Origin: Heliocidaris erythrogramma
Lineage: Eukaryota; Echinodermata; Echinoidea; Camarodonta; Echinometridae
Length of the DNA: 64,000 nt
NCBI GenBank assembly: GCA_025617745.1
Contig: CM046854.1
Location: 55,826,258-55,890,257 of the forward strand
Direction of reading: 5' to 3'
Shown here: positions 41,105-52,041 of the stretch, piece after piece
How the letters are laid out: the number at the start of each line of letters is the position of its first letter
How positions within the stretch are numbered: the first letter of the stretch is position 1
The notes under the pieces: generated by a model
What the model was told of the DNA's origin: nothing
Databases searched by the model: none
Seen by the model: only the letters and a program-made list of their open reading frames with translations
Made by a program: the position numbers and the translations under genes

Positions 41105-42990
41105 CAGTATGCCGGAGGATACTTTGGATTCAGCAGCGTTTCGCCGCCGCCAGGATACTTTGGATTCAGCAGCGTTTCGCCGCCGCCGCCGCAGTCACAT
41201 TCTTGTGTGCGCTCTAGCGGTCACATTTCTCGACGAATTTCTTTCAGACTTCCTGTGGACGTGTATCTTGGTAAAATCTGGACCCCTATAGTTTCTGGTG
41301 ATGCTGCCCCCAGTGTTCCGTCTTTTATAGGGTAAAAGGCCATATTTGGGGGGATAGTTTGTGTGCGCTCTAGCGGTCACATTTCTCAACGGATTTTGTT
41401 CAAATTTTGTATGAAGGTGTCTCTTGGTAAAATCTGGAACCCTGTAGATTTTGGTGATGCTGCCCCCAGTGTTCCGTCTTTTATAGGGTCAAAGGTCATA
41501 TTTTGATAGATGTCTTGTGTGTACTCTTGTGTGCGCTCTGGCGGTCACATTTCTCAACGGATTTCGTTCAAATTTTGCATGAAGGTGTCTCTTGGTGTAA
41601 TTTAAAAACCTATAGTGTTTGGTGATGCTGCCACCAGTGTTCCGTCTTTTATAGGGTCAAAGGTCATACTTCAGGGCATGGCGTGAGTGCACTCTGCAGG
41701 CCACATTTCTCAACGGATTTTGTTCAAATTTTGTATGGAGATGTATCTTGGTATAATCTACACATGTTTAATTTTTGGTGATGCTGCCCTAATTGTTCCA
41801 TCCTTTATAGGGTCAAAGCTCATTTTTCCATTTCTTGCACTCTTACTTCTGCATTTCTTGACGGATTTCGTTCAAATTTTGCATGAAGGTGTCTCTTGGT
41901 GTAATCTAAAAACCTATAGTTTTTGGTGATGCTGCCACCAGTGTTTCGTCTTTTATAGGGTCAAAGATCATACTTCAGGGCATGGCTTGAGTGCACTCTG
42001 CAGGCCACATTTCTTGATGGATTTCTTTCAAATTTTGTATGGAGATGTATCTTGGTATAATCTACACATCTTTACTGTTTGGTGATGCTGCCCTCATTGT
42101 TCCATCCTTTATAGGGTCAAAGCTCATTTGTCCCTTTTGTGCACTCTTCTGCATTTCTTGACGGATTTCATTCAAATTTTGTATGGAGATGTATCTTGGT
42201 ATAATCTACACATCTTTACTGTTTGGTGATGCTGCCCTCATTGTTCCGTCCTTTATAGGGTCAAAGCTCATTTGTCCCTTTTGTGCACTCTTCTGCATTT
42301 CTTGACGGATTTCATTCAAATTTTGTATGGAGATGTATCTTGGTATAATCTACACATATTTAATTTTTGGTGATGCTGCCCTCATTGTTCCGTCCTTTAT
42401 AGGGTCAAAGGTCATTTTTCCATTTCTTGCACTCTTCTGCATTTCTTGACGGATTTCGTTCAAATTTTGCATGAAGGTGTCTCTTGGTGTAATCTAAAAA
42501 CCTATAGTTTTTGGTGATGCTGCCACCAGTGTTCCGTCTTTTATAGGGTCAAAGGTCATACTTCAGGGCATGGCGTGAGTGCACTCTGCAGGCCACATTT
42601 CTTGATGGATTTCTTTCAAATTTTGTATGGAGATGTATCTTGGTATATCTCTCAACACATTTCTTTCAAATTTTATATGAAGATGTGTCTTAGTGAAACC
42701 TACACATCTAAATTGTTTGCTGATGCTACCCCCACTGTACCACTTTCTATACAGTCAAATGTCATATTCAGGTTGTTGTTAGGGTCAAATGTCATATTTT
42801 CGTTGCATGCATTCTGGAGGACACATTTGTTAACTCATTTCTTTCAGATTTTGTATGTAGGTCCATTATAAATTAGACCTCTACAGTTTTTGGTGATGCT
42901 GCCTCTAGTGTTCCGTCTTTCATAGGATCAAAGGTCATATTATAGTGGATGGCTTATGTGCGCTCTGAGGTCATACATGTTTTTCTTTCA
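41105..42990. repeat. Degenerate tandem array of ~144-168 bp units inside the 187-bp satellite
   Basis: The anchor GTGATGCTGCC occurs at 41,298, 41,454, 41,622, 41,778, 41,926, 42,082, 42,226, 42,370 and 42,514, then in decayed forms. Each unit also has TTTATAGGGTCAAAG, CACATTTCT and TTCAAATTTTG. The left edge has a 41-bp tandem duplication built on GGATACTTTGGATTCAGCAG and CCGCCG runs (41,112-41,195). Confidence 0.88.
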
Positions 42991-43199
42991 AATTTTCTAT
43001 AAAAATGCATTATATTCTAATCTGCATCGTTTTGGTAATGCTGCTCCTAGTGTTGACAATATTCCAGGCCACTGGCGGCAATTTCTACACCATCCTTTTG
43101 TTTGAGGGAGGGGATGGGGATGGGGGAGGGTCTTTGTCCCTCCTTCAAATCGCTGCCAGTGCCGGGGGATACATTTCGCATTGCGTGGCACCAGCAATG

Positions 43200-43700
43200 C
43201 ACATTTCTAGTTTGGGTTGTATATTATCCCTGAGCTAAGTGCCAAAATCAATTTTCGATAAATGTATTTTGCGTCTTACAGTTCTTATTTATTTGTTGTT
43301 TCATTTGGTCAGTATAGATTCTCTGTAATTTATGTGCCGAACCAATTTTTTATTCGATATAAACATTTTGCGTTGTATACTTCATCCATTTGATGTTTTT
43401 GTATATTGTCCCTGAGCTAAGCGCCAAAATCAATTTTCGATTCGATAAATGTATTTCGCGTCTTACAGTTCTTATTTATTTGTTGTTTCATTTGGTCAGT
43501 ATAGATTCTCTGTAATTTATGTGCCGAACCAATTTTTTATTCGATATAAAAATTTTGCGTTGTATACTTCATCCATTTGATGTTTTATTTGGGTTGTATA
43601 TTATCCCTGAACTAAGCGCCAAATCAATTTTCGATTCGATATATGTATTTTGCGTCTTAGTTCTAATTTATCTGTTGTTTCATATCGTCTGTAGATTCTT
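43200..43700. repeat. Right part of the ~187-bp satellite array
   Basis: Units with GCCGAACCAATTTTTTATTC at about 43,338 and 43,522 continue the family of 40,560-41,100, in the same orientation. Confidence 0.8.
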
Positions 43701-44390
43701 TGTAAATTTTAGGCTTCAGAGACCCTTTAAATCTCTGGGAGGTGGGGGTGCTGCAACCTTTCAGCGCCCCCGTACATACGTCTATGTGCGGTCGACTCGT
43801 TGAAGTCGCTTGCTTGATATTACAGTTACATGTCGTTTTTCAGAAGGTTCACAATTTCTGAGGTTGTTAATTGCGAAGATTCATTACTCCGACAGTTCGT
43901 AATTCCGAAAATGGAATTGGGTTCATAATTCCGAAAATGAAGTGGGGTTCATAATTCCGGGAATGAAATTTTTTTTTATATTTCTGAAGGTTTTTAAATT
44001 ATTCCTAAAAGTCACATATTTGGAATTGTGAACCCCCTCGCTATGGAAAATTTGTATTTCGGAATTACAAACCTGTGACTTATAAAACGAATTTTTTTGA
44101 AAAACTGTTACACCTACTATAAAATTCATGCCGTCATTTCAAGCCGCGACCACTATGTTGCTTAAGAAACATTGGAGATAAAAGTAAGAGAAACTTCTTG
44201 TCATTTCAATTTCACTATGTAACTAACTAATACTATGATAAAAACGAGCGACATCTCTGTTGTTTTAGATCATCACCAGGCGCTCAGCCAGAGGGTGCGG
44301 TGGGGGTGGTTGCCAACGCCAACTAAAAAAAAAAAGAAAAAAAAAGAGAGCGAAAAAGCGGGGGAAAAAGCGGGGGAAGTGAGAAAAAAG
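43701..44390. other. Non-coding stretch with a TTCATAATTCCG repeat
   Basis: Around 43,850-44,060 short words such as CATAATTCCGAAAATG and their inverted forms recur. Nothing else is recognisable. Confidence 0.5.
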
Positions 44391-47340
44391 CCTAATTAAG
44401 CCGCTAGAGCCGCTATCTTTCTCTCAAAATTTGCTAAAACATCAGTTTTCGCGCGGGAGGGGGGGGGTTGGAGGAAAGAAACCCCCCCCTCCATACAACC
44501 ACGTCAAAGTTTTCGCGCGGGAGGGGGCTGGGGCTGGGGTGGGGGTGGGGTAGAAACTCCCTGCACCCACCTACATGCAGTGCAGCATTGCGTCTGAAAC
44601 ACAAGTCAGTTGAAAATCAGTCCGGGCGTCGAACCGTACTTTCCGCCTACTGTTTTCTTTATCTCGAATTTGCTATTAAACGTCAGAGCTTTTGCACCCC
44701 TGTAACATACAATGCAGTATTGCCCCAGAGTAATTTGCGTCCAAATAAGTGAAAAGCAGTCATGATGTCGAACTATAACTTTTCGCCAGAAAAGAGAGAG
44801 AATAAATCGGAGAGAAACGATGACTTTCGAGCTGAGACGCAGTTTATCTTCATCCTGCTGTTTAGCATGATGATGATAAGAGTCCAATTCTGTAACTCTT
44901 TATACCCCCGCCAAACGAAGTTTGAAGGGGGTATATACATGTAGGAATCATTTAACGGTTGGGTGGTCGGTCGGTCGGTCCGTTGCAAATCTTGCGGATC
45001 GAACTACTTTCTCAGTTTTCGACCAAAGCTCATGAAATTTGGTACACACATTGGTCTTGGTGGGAAGATGTGCAAGACATATTTTTCGGATGAGTCGGAA
45101 TCTGCGTTGCCATGGAAACGGCATATCTATGGCAGTAAATCAGGGAAAAATCTTGCGGATCGAACTACTTCCTCAGTTTTCGACCAAAAGTCAAGAAAGG
45201 CTGTTGTCACGGGGCGGGGGTATTAATCATCATCTTCAGTGATATTTCTAGTTTAACAACCGAAAAGAAAAGGAAGTCAGCATTTTGACCAGAAAGAAAA
45301 GGATCTTTTTTCAAGATTATGAAACAAGTGCATGATTTTTTTTTCTAACCTCGAGTAAACTAGAGCGGAGAGAAGCGTTGACATTCAAGCTATATATTAT
45401 AACGCAGTTTATCTTCGTCCCGCTGTTTAACATCAGGATGATACGTTTCAATTATGTAACTCTTATTACAGCCGAAAAGAAAAGAAAGTTAGCTTTTGCA
45501 GAAACAAATGGACATGTGTCGAGATTATAAAACAAACGCGTGATTTAGACGGACATAGGGAGAGAGAGAAAAAAAAAATCAATAATCGTTTCGTGCAGGG
45601 GCCTGAGGAGGTGCTTCATTAATTCTTGTTCTTTGAAAGTGGCGGATTCTATACCTCCATAACACGCAGACATGGGGAAAAGAAAAGAAATTTAGCTTTT
45701 AGAAACCCATAGATACACGTTTTTAAAATAATTAGAGCAGGGTAAAATAATATCCCCATTAGCCTTTTTGGTTCCCATCGCTTTTAATCCAGTAAAAAGG
45801 AAAGATTATACTGAAATGAAATTTAGCTTTCAAAACAGAATTAAGAAGAACTTTCGACATTATGATACATGTACGTGATTTAGAAGGAAAGAAAGAATTG
45901 TCAGGGCGTTAATTTTACAAGAGGCAGTTATGATTTTTTTAAAAAAATGCAGTAATAGAGCGGAAACACGACTGTTTTGCTGTAGCAGAGAGAAAGTGAA
46001 CTCAGCCGAGATCATCATACAAGTGCGTGATTTAGGAGAGAGAGAGAAAAATCGATAATCGTGTGTTAGGAGTAATAAGACATTACATTTTTATTCGTGC
46101 GCGGTAGATGTCGAAGGAAAAAGGCACGCTGACGAAAAGAGGTCACATACCATTCACACGACCAGAATGATTGACATGTTTACAATAGCGCGCAAAATGT
46201 CGGTTTCACTATCAAAGGACAGTGGCTTTGCGGAGCAAAAAGAACACAAGTACAAGTACTTTATGCATTTTGTTTCTCGTCACCTCTGAATGTGATAATG
46301 TACATTACGAGACGGATGAACATGCATACAAAATCTTGATTTTCAAAACCACTGTCGAGAGGGGGGGGGAGTTTGATTTGGAAATGTTTATATGGCAAGT
46401 TTTGTTCAAGCACGAAACAAAACAAAAAATACAAATAATAAGCCTATCAGATACAAAGTCATGTACATGATTACAGCTCTGTTTCTTTGGTTACTCCAAA
46501 TGCCGCTTAGCCAGGATTTAATTTCATGGCGGGGGTGTCGGTACCGGGAGGGGCTCTGACGCTTTTAACGCCTCGTAGCACCTTTTTTTAGGAGGAAAGT
46601 AGTTCGACGCCCGGACTGCTTTCCAATTATTTGGACGCAAGACTGCACTGTACATTTATTTAACTGGGATGGGAGCGGGGAAAGCTCTGACGTTTTACCA
46701 AATTTGAGAGAAATATAATAATGGCTCGTAGCAAACATTTTTTTAGGCGGAAAGTTATAGTTCAACGCCCTGACTGCTTTTTAATTTTTTGGACGCAATA
46801 CTCCGGGGCAAGACTGCACTGTATGTAAAACGGGTGGGTGCGGGGAGGAGCCCCCCCTCCTCCTGTACGTGCGAAGCGCGAAAGATGACACTTTTTAAGG
46901 CGGAAAGTGCAGTTTGACGCCCGGACTGCTTTTCAATTATTTGGACGCAAGACTGCACTGTACATTTATTTAAGTGGGATGGGAGCGGGGAAAGCTCTGA
47001 CGTTTTGCCAAATTTGAGAGAAAGAAATGGCTCGTAGCAAACATTTTTTTTAGGCGGAAAGTTATAGTTCAACGCCCTGACTGCTTTTTAATTATTTGGA
47101 CGCAATACTCCGGGGCAAGACTGCACAGTATGTAAAAGGGGTAAAAGGGAGGAGCCCCCCCTCCTCCTGTACGCTCGAAGCACGAAAGATGACTGCTCGA
47201 AGAACCCTTTTTAAGGCGGAAAGTGCGATTAGACGCCCGGACTGCTTTTCAGTTATTTGGAAGCAATACTGCACTTTATGTCACAAATTTTGAGAGATAT
47301 ATTGACTAGTAGCGCCCTTTTAGCCTTTTTTCTTTCACTT
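44390..47340. mobile_element. Foldback-like element with repeat-built inverted arms
   Basis: A module with GGCGGAAAGT, CGACGCCCGGACTGCTTTTC and TTGGACGCAA occurs in reverse orientation at about 44,560-44,780 (two copies) and in forward orientation at about 46,590, 46,745, 46,900, 47,050 and 47,215. Outer words TCTCTCAAAATTTG (left, about 44,421) and CAAATTTTGAGAGA (right, about 47,285) are also inverted. Such long inverted arms made of short tandem modules resemble foldback elements. The centre holds another repeat element (44,902-45,225) and decayed repeats with GCGTGATTTAG words (45,300-46,060). The target site duplication was not found. Confidence 0.6.
44902..45226. repeat. Hairpin-headed repeat element (type TACCCCCGCC)
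   Basis: Starts with a 35-nt imperfect palindrome whose arms are TATACCCCCGCCAAAC and GTTTGAAGGGGGTATA around a GAA triloop. Then come (GGTC)n, two copies of a core with TTGCGGATCGAACTACTT and TCAGTTTTCGACCAAA, and finally GGCGGGGGTA, the exact reverse complement of the first arm's outer ten bases. Confidence 0.75.
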
Positions 47341-47378
47341 CCGCCCGTTTTGCATTCTCACTTTTTTAATTTCTTTTT

Positions 47379-47411
47379 AGCTCACCTGAGCCTAAGGCTC
47401 GAGTGAGCTAT
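47379..47411. repeat. Hairpin TAGCTCAC..GTGAGCTA abutting recombinase sequence
   Basis: Arms TAGCTCACCTGAGCC and GGCTCGAGTGAGCTA around TAA. It folds like the two other hairpin heads in this window (outer stem, two-base internal mismatch, inner stem, triloop). The DIRS-C recombinase begins within 5 bp. Confidence 0.7.
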
Positions 47412-47415
47412 TGCG

Positions 47416-47748
47416 ATGGAAATTTGTCCAAATGTTCCTTGTTCGGTTAAAACCGCCTTTTTGCTAGCCATAGCTTTGGGGCGGCGCAGAGGCGTCATTC
47501 GCGCCCTCAGCCTAGAGGAGCGTCATATTCGATGGGAGAAAGACAAGGTGCGTCTTATCCCTCGCCCAGGGTTCATCGCCAAAAACCAATCCGAAGGGTC
47601 CAGGCCCTGTGAAATAGTCATCCCTTCCCTATCTAGTTTCTCATCCATACCAGAAGAGCGTTTATGGTGCCCGGTAAGGGCACTAAAATGGTACACACAC
47701 AGAACGAAAGATATCCGTTTATCCTCCCAACTATTTGTTATTTACATG
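47416..47748 (+). pseudogene. DIRS-C tyrosine recombinase fragment, C-terminus deleted
   Basis: Reads VKTAFLLAIALGRRRGVIRA (catalytic arginine block), then HIRWEKDKVRLIPRPGFIAK and LWCPVRALKWYTHRTK. It stops at TTGTTA (about 47,749), where a ~500-bp deletion joins TGTTA to the TGTTA that precedes TTTACATGTAG. The deleted part survives at 49,004-49,505. Confidence 0.85.
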
Positions 47749-47899
47749 TAGTTAGTTACTATAATTGCATATAGTTGCTTTGATGCTTGATTCTAAATCT
47801 GTATGATTTTGATTTATGAGCCCTTCGAGGGCCATTTTATATTTTGGATCTCATTGATATGGACCTATCCTCTGCTAGACCTTTTTGCTGCAATCTAGC

Positions 47900-48000
47900 A
47901 ACGTTAAACTAGGATAGGTAAAGTTATTTGAAGATGAAGGAAACTATGACACTCAATCGTGAGTGTCTTGTTTACGAATGAAAATAACTTGCCTATCAAG
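47900..48000 (+). repeat. Internal complementary region of DIRS-C
   Basis: AACGTTAAACTAGGATAGG to AAGGAAACT joined to ATGACACTCAATCG to AATAACTTGCCTATC: reverse complement of the joined termini. It gives the exact element ends. Confidence 0.85.
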
Positions 48001-48323
48001 TCTCCTACCCTCCTCCCCATCGGATAGGCTTCCTATGGTTGCGTGAAAGAGGAAGTGATGAGGGATGTAGGTCACAAGGTGACCCCTGGCGGGTTTCACG
48101 CCCTTCATGCCAGGGGCATGAATAAATTATGTGGGAGAAATGACCGGTGTTTTTGAGGGTGGGGTGGGGTGAATAGCAACGTTAAACTAGGATAGGTAAG
48201 TTATTTTCATTCGTAAACAAGACACTCGCGATTGAGTGTCATAATCAAATGGTGGTGGTAAATATTTGAATGAATTGGTGGAAGTTTTAACTCTTGATTT
48301 AATGTTTGTTTGCTTGCCTGGAG

Positions 48324-48761
48324 GTGGGTGGTAAGGCAAATGTACAGCGCATGACCCAGCCAAACACCAACAACCCTTTCCATGGATTCTCCTCTTCTAT
48401 GAACACTATGCCTATGAACATCCACCCAAATAACATGGGCACACCTGCCGCCAATATGAACCGTAATATCGCTGGAGCTGCTCCGAACATGGCCAGGAAT
48501 GTGATCAATAACTTGCCCGGACGTATGGGTGGGAACACGAACATGATGCATCCAAACAGGATTGCTGGTGGCAACTTCAGGGGAAGTATGAATGTGCCAG
48601 GAACACTGCAGCAGTCCATATCGTCTGGAAATGTGAACATTGCAGCAAACAGTGCTGGGGCTAGTATTCAAGATGCAAATAGAAGTGACAATATTGCTGG
48701 GAATCGTGGTGTTGGTGCTGTAAGCAATGTTAACATGAATGCTCAAGCTGGAGTGAATGTG
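48324..48761 (+). pseudogene. CBP Asn/Met-rich exon, duplicate copy 2 (type A)
   Basis: 438 bp, 146 codons, phase 0/0 and fully open; donor GTAAGC intact. It lacks 90 bp present in the parental exon, and the acceptor is GGAG instead of GCAG. Diagnostic residues NIHPNN, MARNV and GNRG. It could in principle be an alternative or repeated exon; I call it a probable pseudoexon because of the acceptor. Confidence 0.7.
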
Positions 48762-48830
48762 GTAAGCTGTTTTGTTACAATTGTAGCCTCCCTAACCCTC
48801 TCATAGTCTATAATCTATACTGTGTCATGT

Positions 48831-49994
48831 TCAGGGTTCATCGCCAAAAACCAATCCGAAGGGTCCAGGCCCTGTGAAATAGTCATCCCTTCCCTATCTA
48901 GTTTCTCATCCATACCAGAAGAGCGTTTATGGTGCCCAGTAAGGGCACTAAAAGGTACACACACAGAACAAAAGATATCCGTTTATCCTCCCAACTATTT
49001 GTTAGTTCCCTTACCCCTCACAAAGCAGTCTCAGCGGAGACCATTTCTCAATGGATAGTCCAAGCAATCAAATCTGGAGGTCCCCAGGCTATCTTTTTGA
49101 AATCTATCCGGGCCCATTATACTAGGGGTATTGCTTCATCTTGGGCCCTTTTCCAAGGGGTGGGAATAGAGGATATCTTGCATTCAGCTTACTGGGCTCA
49201 TCCCAATACCTTTATGTCATTTTATCTCTCCGACGTGGTTACTCGGGGAACAGTCTCCCCCCGCGCAGTCCTGTCTTGCCCGCATTCTAAGTAGGGTCTA
49301 TTCCCGAGGGCTCTCTGTTTTGAATACAGAGGGATTTTTATGACTAGTTTCCCTCCTTCTGTTTTCCAATTTCTTTGTATTTACATGTAGTTTTACAGTG
49401 TTGGTTTATGATGCCTCTTGGCTTTTGTCTCATTTATGGACGTTTTCCTGTTATTAGTCTTAACTGGGTTCCTTACCATTGGACATGCTTGCCAATGTGT
49501 TATTTACATGTAGTTAGTTACTATAATTACATATAGTTGCTTTGATGCTTGATTCTAAATCTGTATGATTTTGATTTATGAGCCCTTCAAGGGCCATTTT
49601 ATATTTTGGATCTTATTGATATGGACCTATCCTCCGCTAGACCTTTTTGCTGCAATCTAGCAACGTTAAACTAGGATAGGTAAGTTATTTGAAGATGAAG
49701 GAAACTTTGACACTCAATCGTGAGTGTCTTGCTTACGAATGAAAATAACTTGCCTATCAAGTCTCCTACCCTCCTCCCCATCCGATAGGCTTCCTATGGT
49801 TACGTGAAAGAGGAAGTGATGAGGGATGTAGGTCACGAGGTGACCCCTGGCAGGTTTCATGCCAGGGGCATGAATAAATTATGTGGGAGAAATGACCGGT
49901 GTTTTTGAGGGTGGGGTGGGGTGAATAGCAACGTTAAACTAGGATAGGTAAGTTATTTTCATTCGTAAACAAGACACTCGCGATTGAGTGTCAT
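48831..49994 (+). pseudogene. Duplicated 3' part of DIRS-C with the recombinase C-terminus preserved
   Basis: The CBP intron breaks at TGTGTCATGT (48,830) and jumps into DIRS-C recombinase at CAGGGTTCATCGCC, equivalent to about 47,565. It retains what the main copy lost: SAETISQWIVQAIKSGGPQA, then HYTRG (HxxR) and AYWAHPNTFMSFYL. One frameshift near 48,950 breaks the frame. It also repeats the DIRS-C internal complementary region and right end. Confidence 0.85.
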
Positions 49995-50075
49995 AATCAA
50001 ATGGTGGTGGTAAATATTTGAATGAATTGGTGGAAGTTTTAACTCTTGATTTAATGTTTGTTTGCTTGCCTGGAG

Positions 50076-50513
50076 GTGGGTGGTAAGGAAAATGTACAGC
50101 GCATGACCCAGCCAAACACCAACAACCCTTTCCATGGATTCTCCTCTTCTATGAACACTATGCCTATGAGCATCCACCCAAATAACATGGGCACACCTGC
50201 TGCCAATATGAACCGTAATATCGCTGGAGCTGCTCCGAACATGTCCAGGAATGTGATCAATAACTTGCCCGGACGTATGGGTGGGAACACGAACATGATG
50301 CATCCAAACAGGATTGCTGGTGGCAACTTCAGGGGAAGTATGAATGTGCCAGGAACACTGCAGCAGTCCATATCGTCTGGAAATGTGAACATTGCAGCAA
50401 ACAGTGCTGGGGCTAGTATTCAAGATGCAAATAGAAGTGACAATATTGCTGGGCATCGTGGTGTTGGTGCTGTAAGCAATGTTAACATGAATGCTCAAGC
50501 TGGAGTGAATGTG
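50076..50513 (+). pseudogene. CBP Asn/Met-rich exon, duplicate copy 3 (type B)
   Basis: 438 bp, open, phase 0/0, acceptor GGAG. Diagnostic residues SIHPNN, MSRNV and GHRG. It is followed by a full-length intron copy and a fragment of the TAZ1 exon start. Confidence 0.7.
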
Positions 50514-50911
50514 GTAAGCTGTTTTGTTACAATTGTAGCCTCCCTAACCCTCTCATAGTCTATAATCTATACTGTGTCATGTGCACTCTCCTGCATGTTA
50601 TCTTATACTTTCAGTAGTAAGCATTTACAAACAAGAATTTATCAATCTCTTCAGTATACAATTGCCTTAATACAGCAATTATAGATTTTCAATTTATTCA
50701 TTTTATTTTCCTTTTTTTGTCCAAAGCTGCTTTTATTTATCAAATGGTGGTGGTATATATTTCAATGAATTCATGTACTTGGGATTTCTTATGTTCTTAT
50801 CTGCTGTACATATAGGTTGTTAGGAAACATGGAAGAGTAGGTTTTTTTCAATGAAAATAGTGTATTTTACTTGGTTGTTGACATTTCACGTAAATTCCTC
50901 ATTGGCAATAG

Positions 50912-50963
50912 CAACAGACACAACAGCCCATCAGTGCTCAACGGTCACTTGCAGGGGTTGGTG
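50912..50963 (+). pseudogene. Truncated copy of the TAZ1 exon start
   Basis: Reads the same CAACAGACACAACAGCCC to GGGGTTGGTG as the real exon at 52,878-52,930, then breaks at the unit junction (50,963/50,964) into DIRS-C terminus sequence CGATTGAGTGTCAT. If included in an mRNA it would soon hit a stop. Confidence 0.75.
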
Positions 50964-51058
50964 CGATTGAGTGTCATAATCAAATGGTGGTGGTAAATAT
51001 TTGAATGAATTGGTGGAAGTTTTAACTCTTGATTTAATGTTTGTTTGCTTGCCTGGAG

Positions 51059-51496
51059 GTGGGTGGTAAGGCAAATGTACAGCGCATGACCCAGCCAAAC
51101 ACCAACAACCCTTTCCATGGATTCTCCTCTTCTATGAACACTATGCCTATGAACATCCACCCAAATAACATGGGCACACCTGCTGCCAATATGAACCGTA
51201 ATATCGCTGGAGCTGCTCCGAACATGGCCAGGAATGTGATCAATAACTTGCCCGGACGTATGGGTGGGAACACGAACATGATGCATCCAAACAGGATTGC
51301 TGGTGGCAACTTCAGGGGAAGTATGAATGTGCCAGGAACACTGCAGCAGTCCATATCGTCTGGAAATGTGAACATTGCAGCAAACAGTGCTGGGGCTAGT
51401 ATTCAAGATGCAAATAGAAGTGACAATATTGCTGGGAATCGTGGTGTTGGTGCTGTAAGCAATGTTAACATGAATGCTCAAGCTGGAGTGAATGTG
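51059..51496 (+). pseudogene. CBP Asn/Met-rich exon, duplicate copy 4 (type A)
   Basis: 438 bp, open, phase 0/0, acceptor GGAG, residues NIHPNN, MARNV and GNRG as in copy 2. Confidence 0.7.
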
Positions 51497-51894
51497 GTAA
51501 GCTGTTTTGTTACAATTGTAGCCTCCCTAACCCTCTCATAGTCTATAATCTATACTGTGTCATGTGCACTCTCCTGCATGTTATCTTATACTTTCAGTAG
51601 TAAGCATTTACAAACAAGAATTTATCAATCTCTTCAGTATACAATTGCCTTAATACAGCAATTATAGATTTTCAATTTATTCATTTTATTTTCCTTTTTT
51701 TGTCCAAAGCTGCTTTTATTTATCAAATGGTGGTGGTATATATTTCAATGAATTCATGTACTTGGGATTTCTTATGTTCTTATCTGCTGTACATATAGGT
51801 TGTTAGGAAACATGGAAGAGTAGGTTTTTTTCAATGAAAATAGTGTATTTTACTTGGTTGTTGACATTTCACGTAAATTCCTCATTGGCAATAG

Positions 51895-51946
51895 CAACAG
51901 ACACAACAGCCCATCAGTGCTCAACGGTCACTTGCAGGGGTTGGTG
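51895..51946 (+). pseudogene. Second truncated copy of the TAZ1 exon start
   Basis: Same as 50,912-50,963, with the same junction to DIRS-C terminus at 51,946/51,947. Confidence 0.75.
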
Positions 51947-52041
51947 CGATTGAGTGTCATAATCAAATGGTGGTGGTAAATATTTGAATGAATTGGTGGA
52001 AGTTTTAACTCTTGATTTAATGTTTGTTTGCTTGCCTGGAG

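Larger units (their letters stand above)
36714..48242 (+). mobile_element. DIRS-C: third DIRS family, degraded and filled with insertions
   Basis: The internal complementary region at about 47,900-48,000 joins AAGGAAACT to ATGACACTCAATCG, which fixes the left end at AGTTTCCTTCATC (36,714) and the right end at GATTGAGTGTCAT (48,242). Inverted terminal regions 36,714-36,880 and 48,045-48,242 match. Gene remnants run in order: gag (36,899-38,750), RT start (38,760-38,998 and 40,000-40,378), then 7 kb of repeats, then tyrosine recombinase (47,416-47,748). A TTAA-flanked element splits the RT. The right flank AATCAAATGGTGGTGG continues the CBP intron. Confidence 0.85.
50964..51946 (+). repeat. 983-bp tandem unit carrying exon copy 4
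   Basis: The unit begins with the last 14 bp of the DIRS-C right end and ends 9-10 bp after TTGCAG in the TAZ1 exon. The following unit (51,947 onward) starts with the same junction. Copies 3 to 5 are exactly 983 bp apart. Confidence 0.9.

Noticed and set aside
48207-48746. Long minus-strand frames (about 179, 178 and 113 codons) opposite the CBP exon copies, also at 50,000, 51,000, 52,000 and 7,210-7,659
   Set aside because: They are antisense shadows of the Asn/Met-rich exon: the repeated codon pattern (ATG, AAC) leaves the other strand open. No motif, and they extend into intron.
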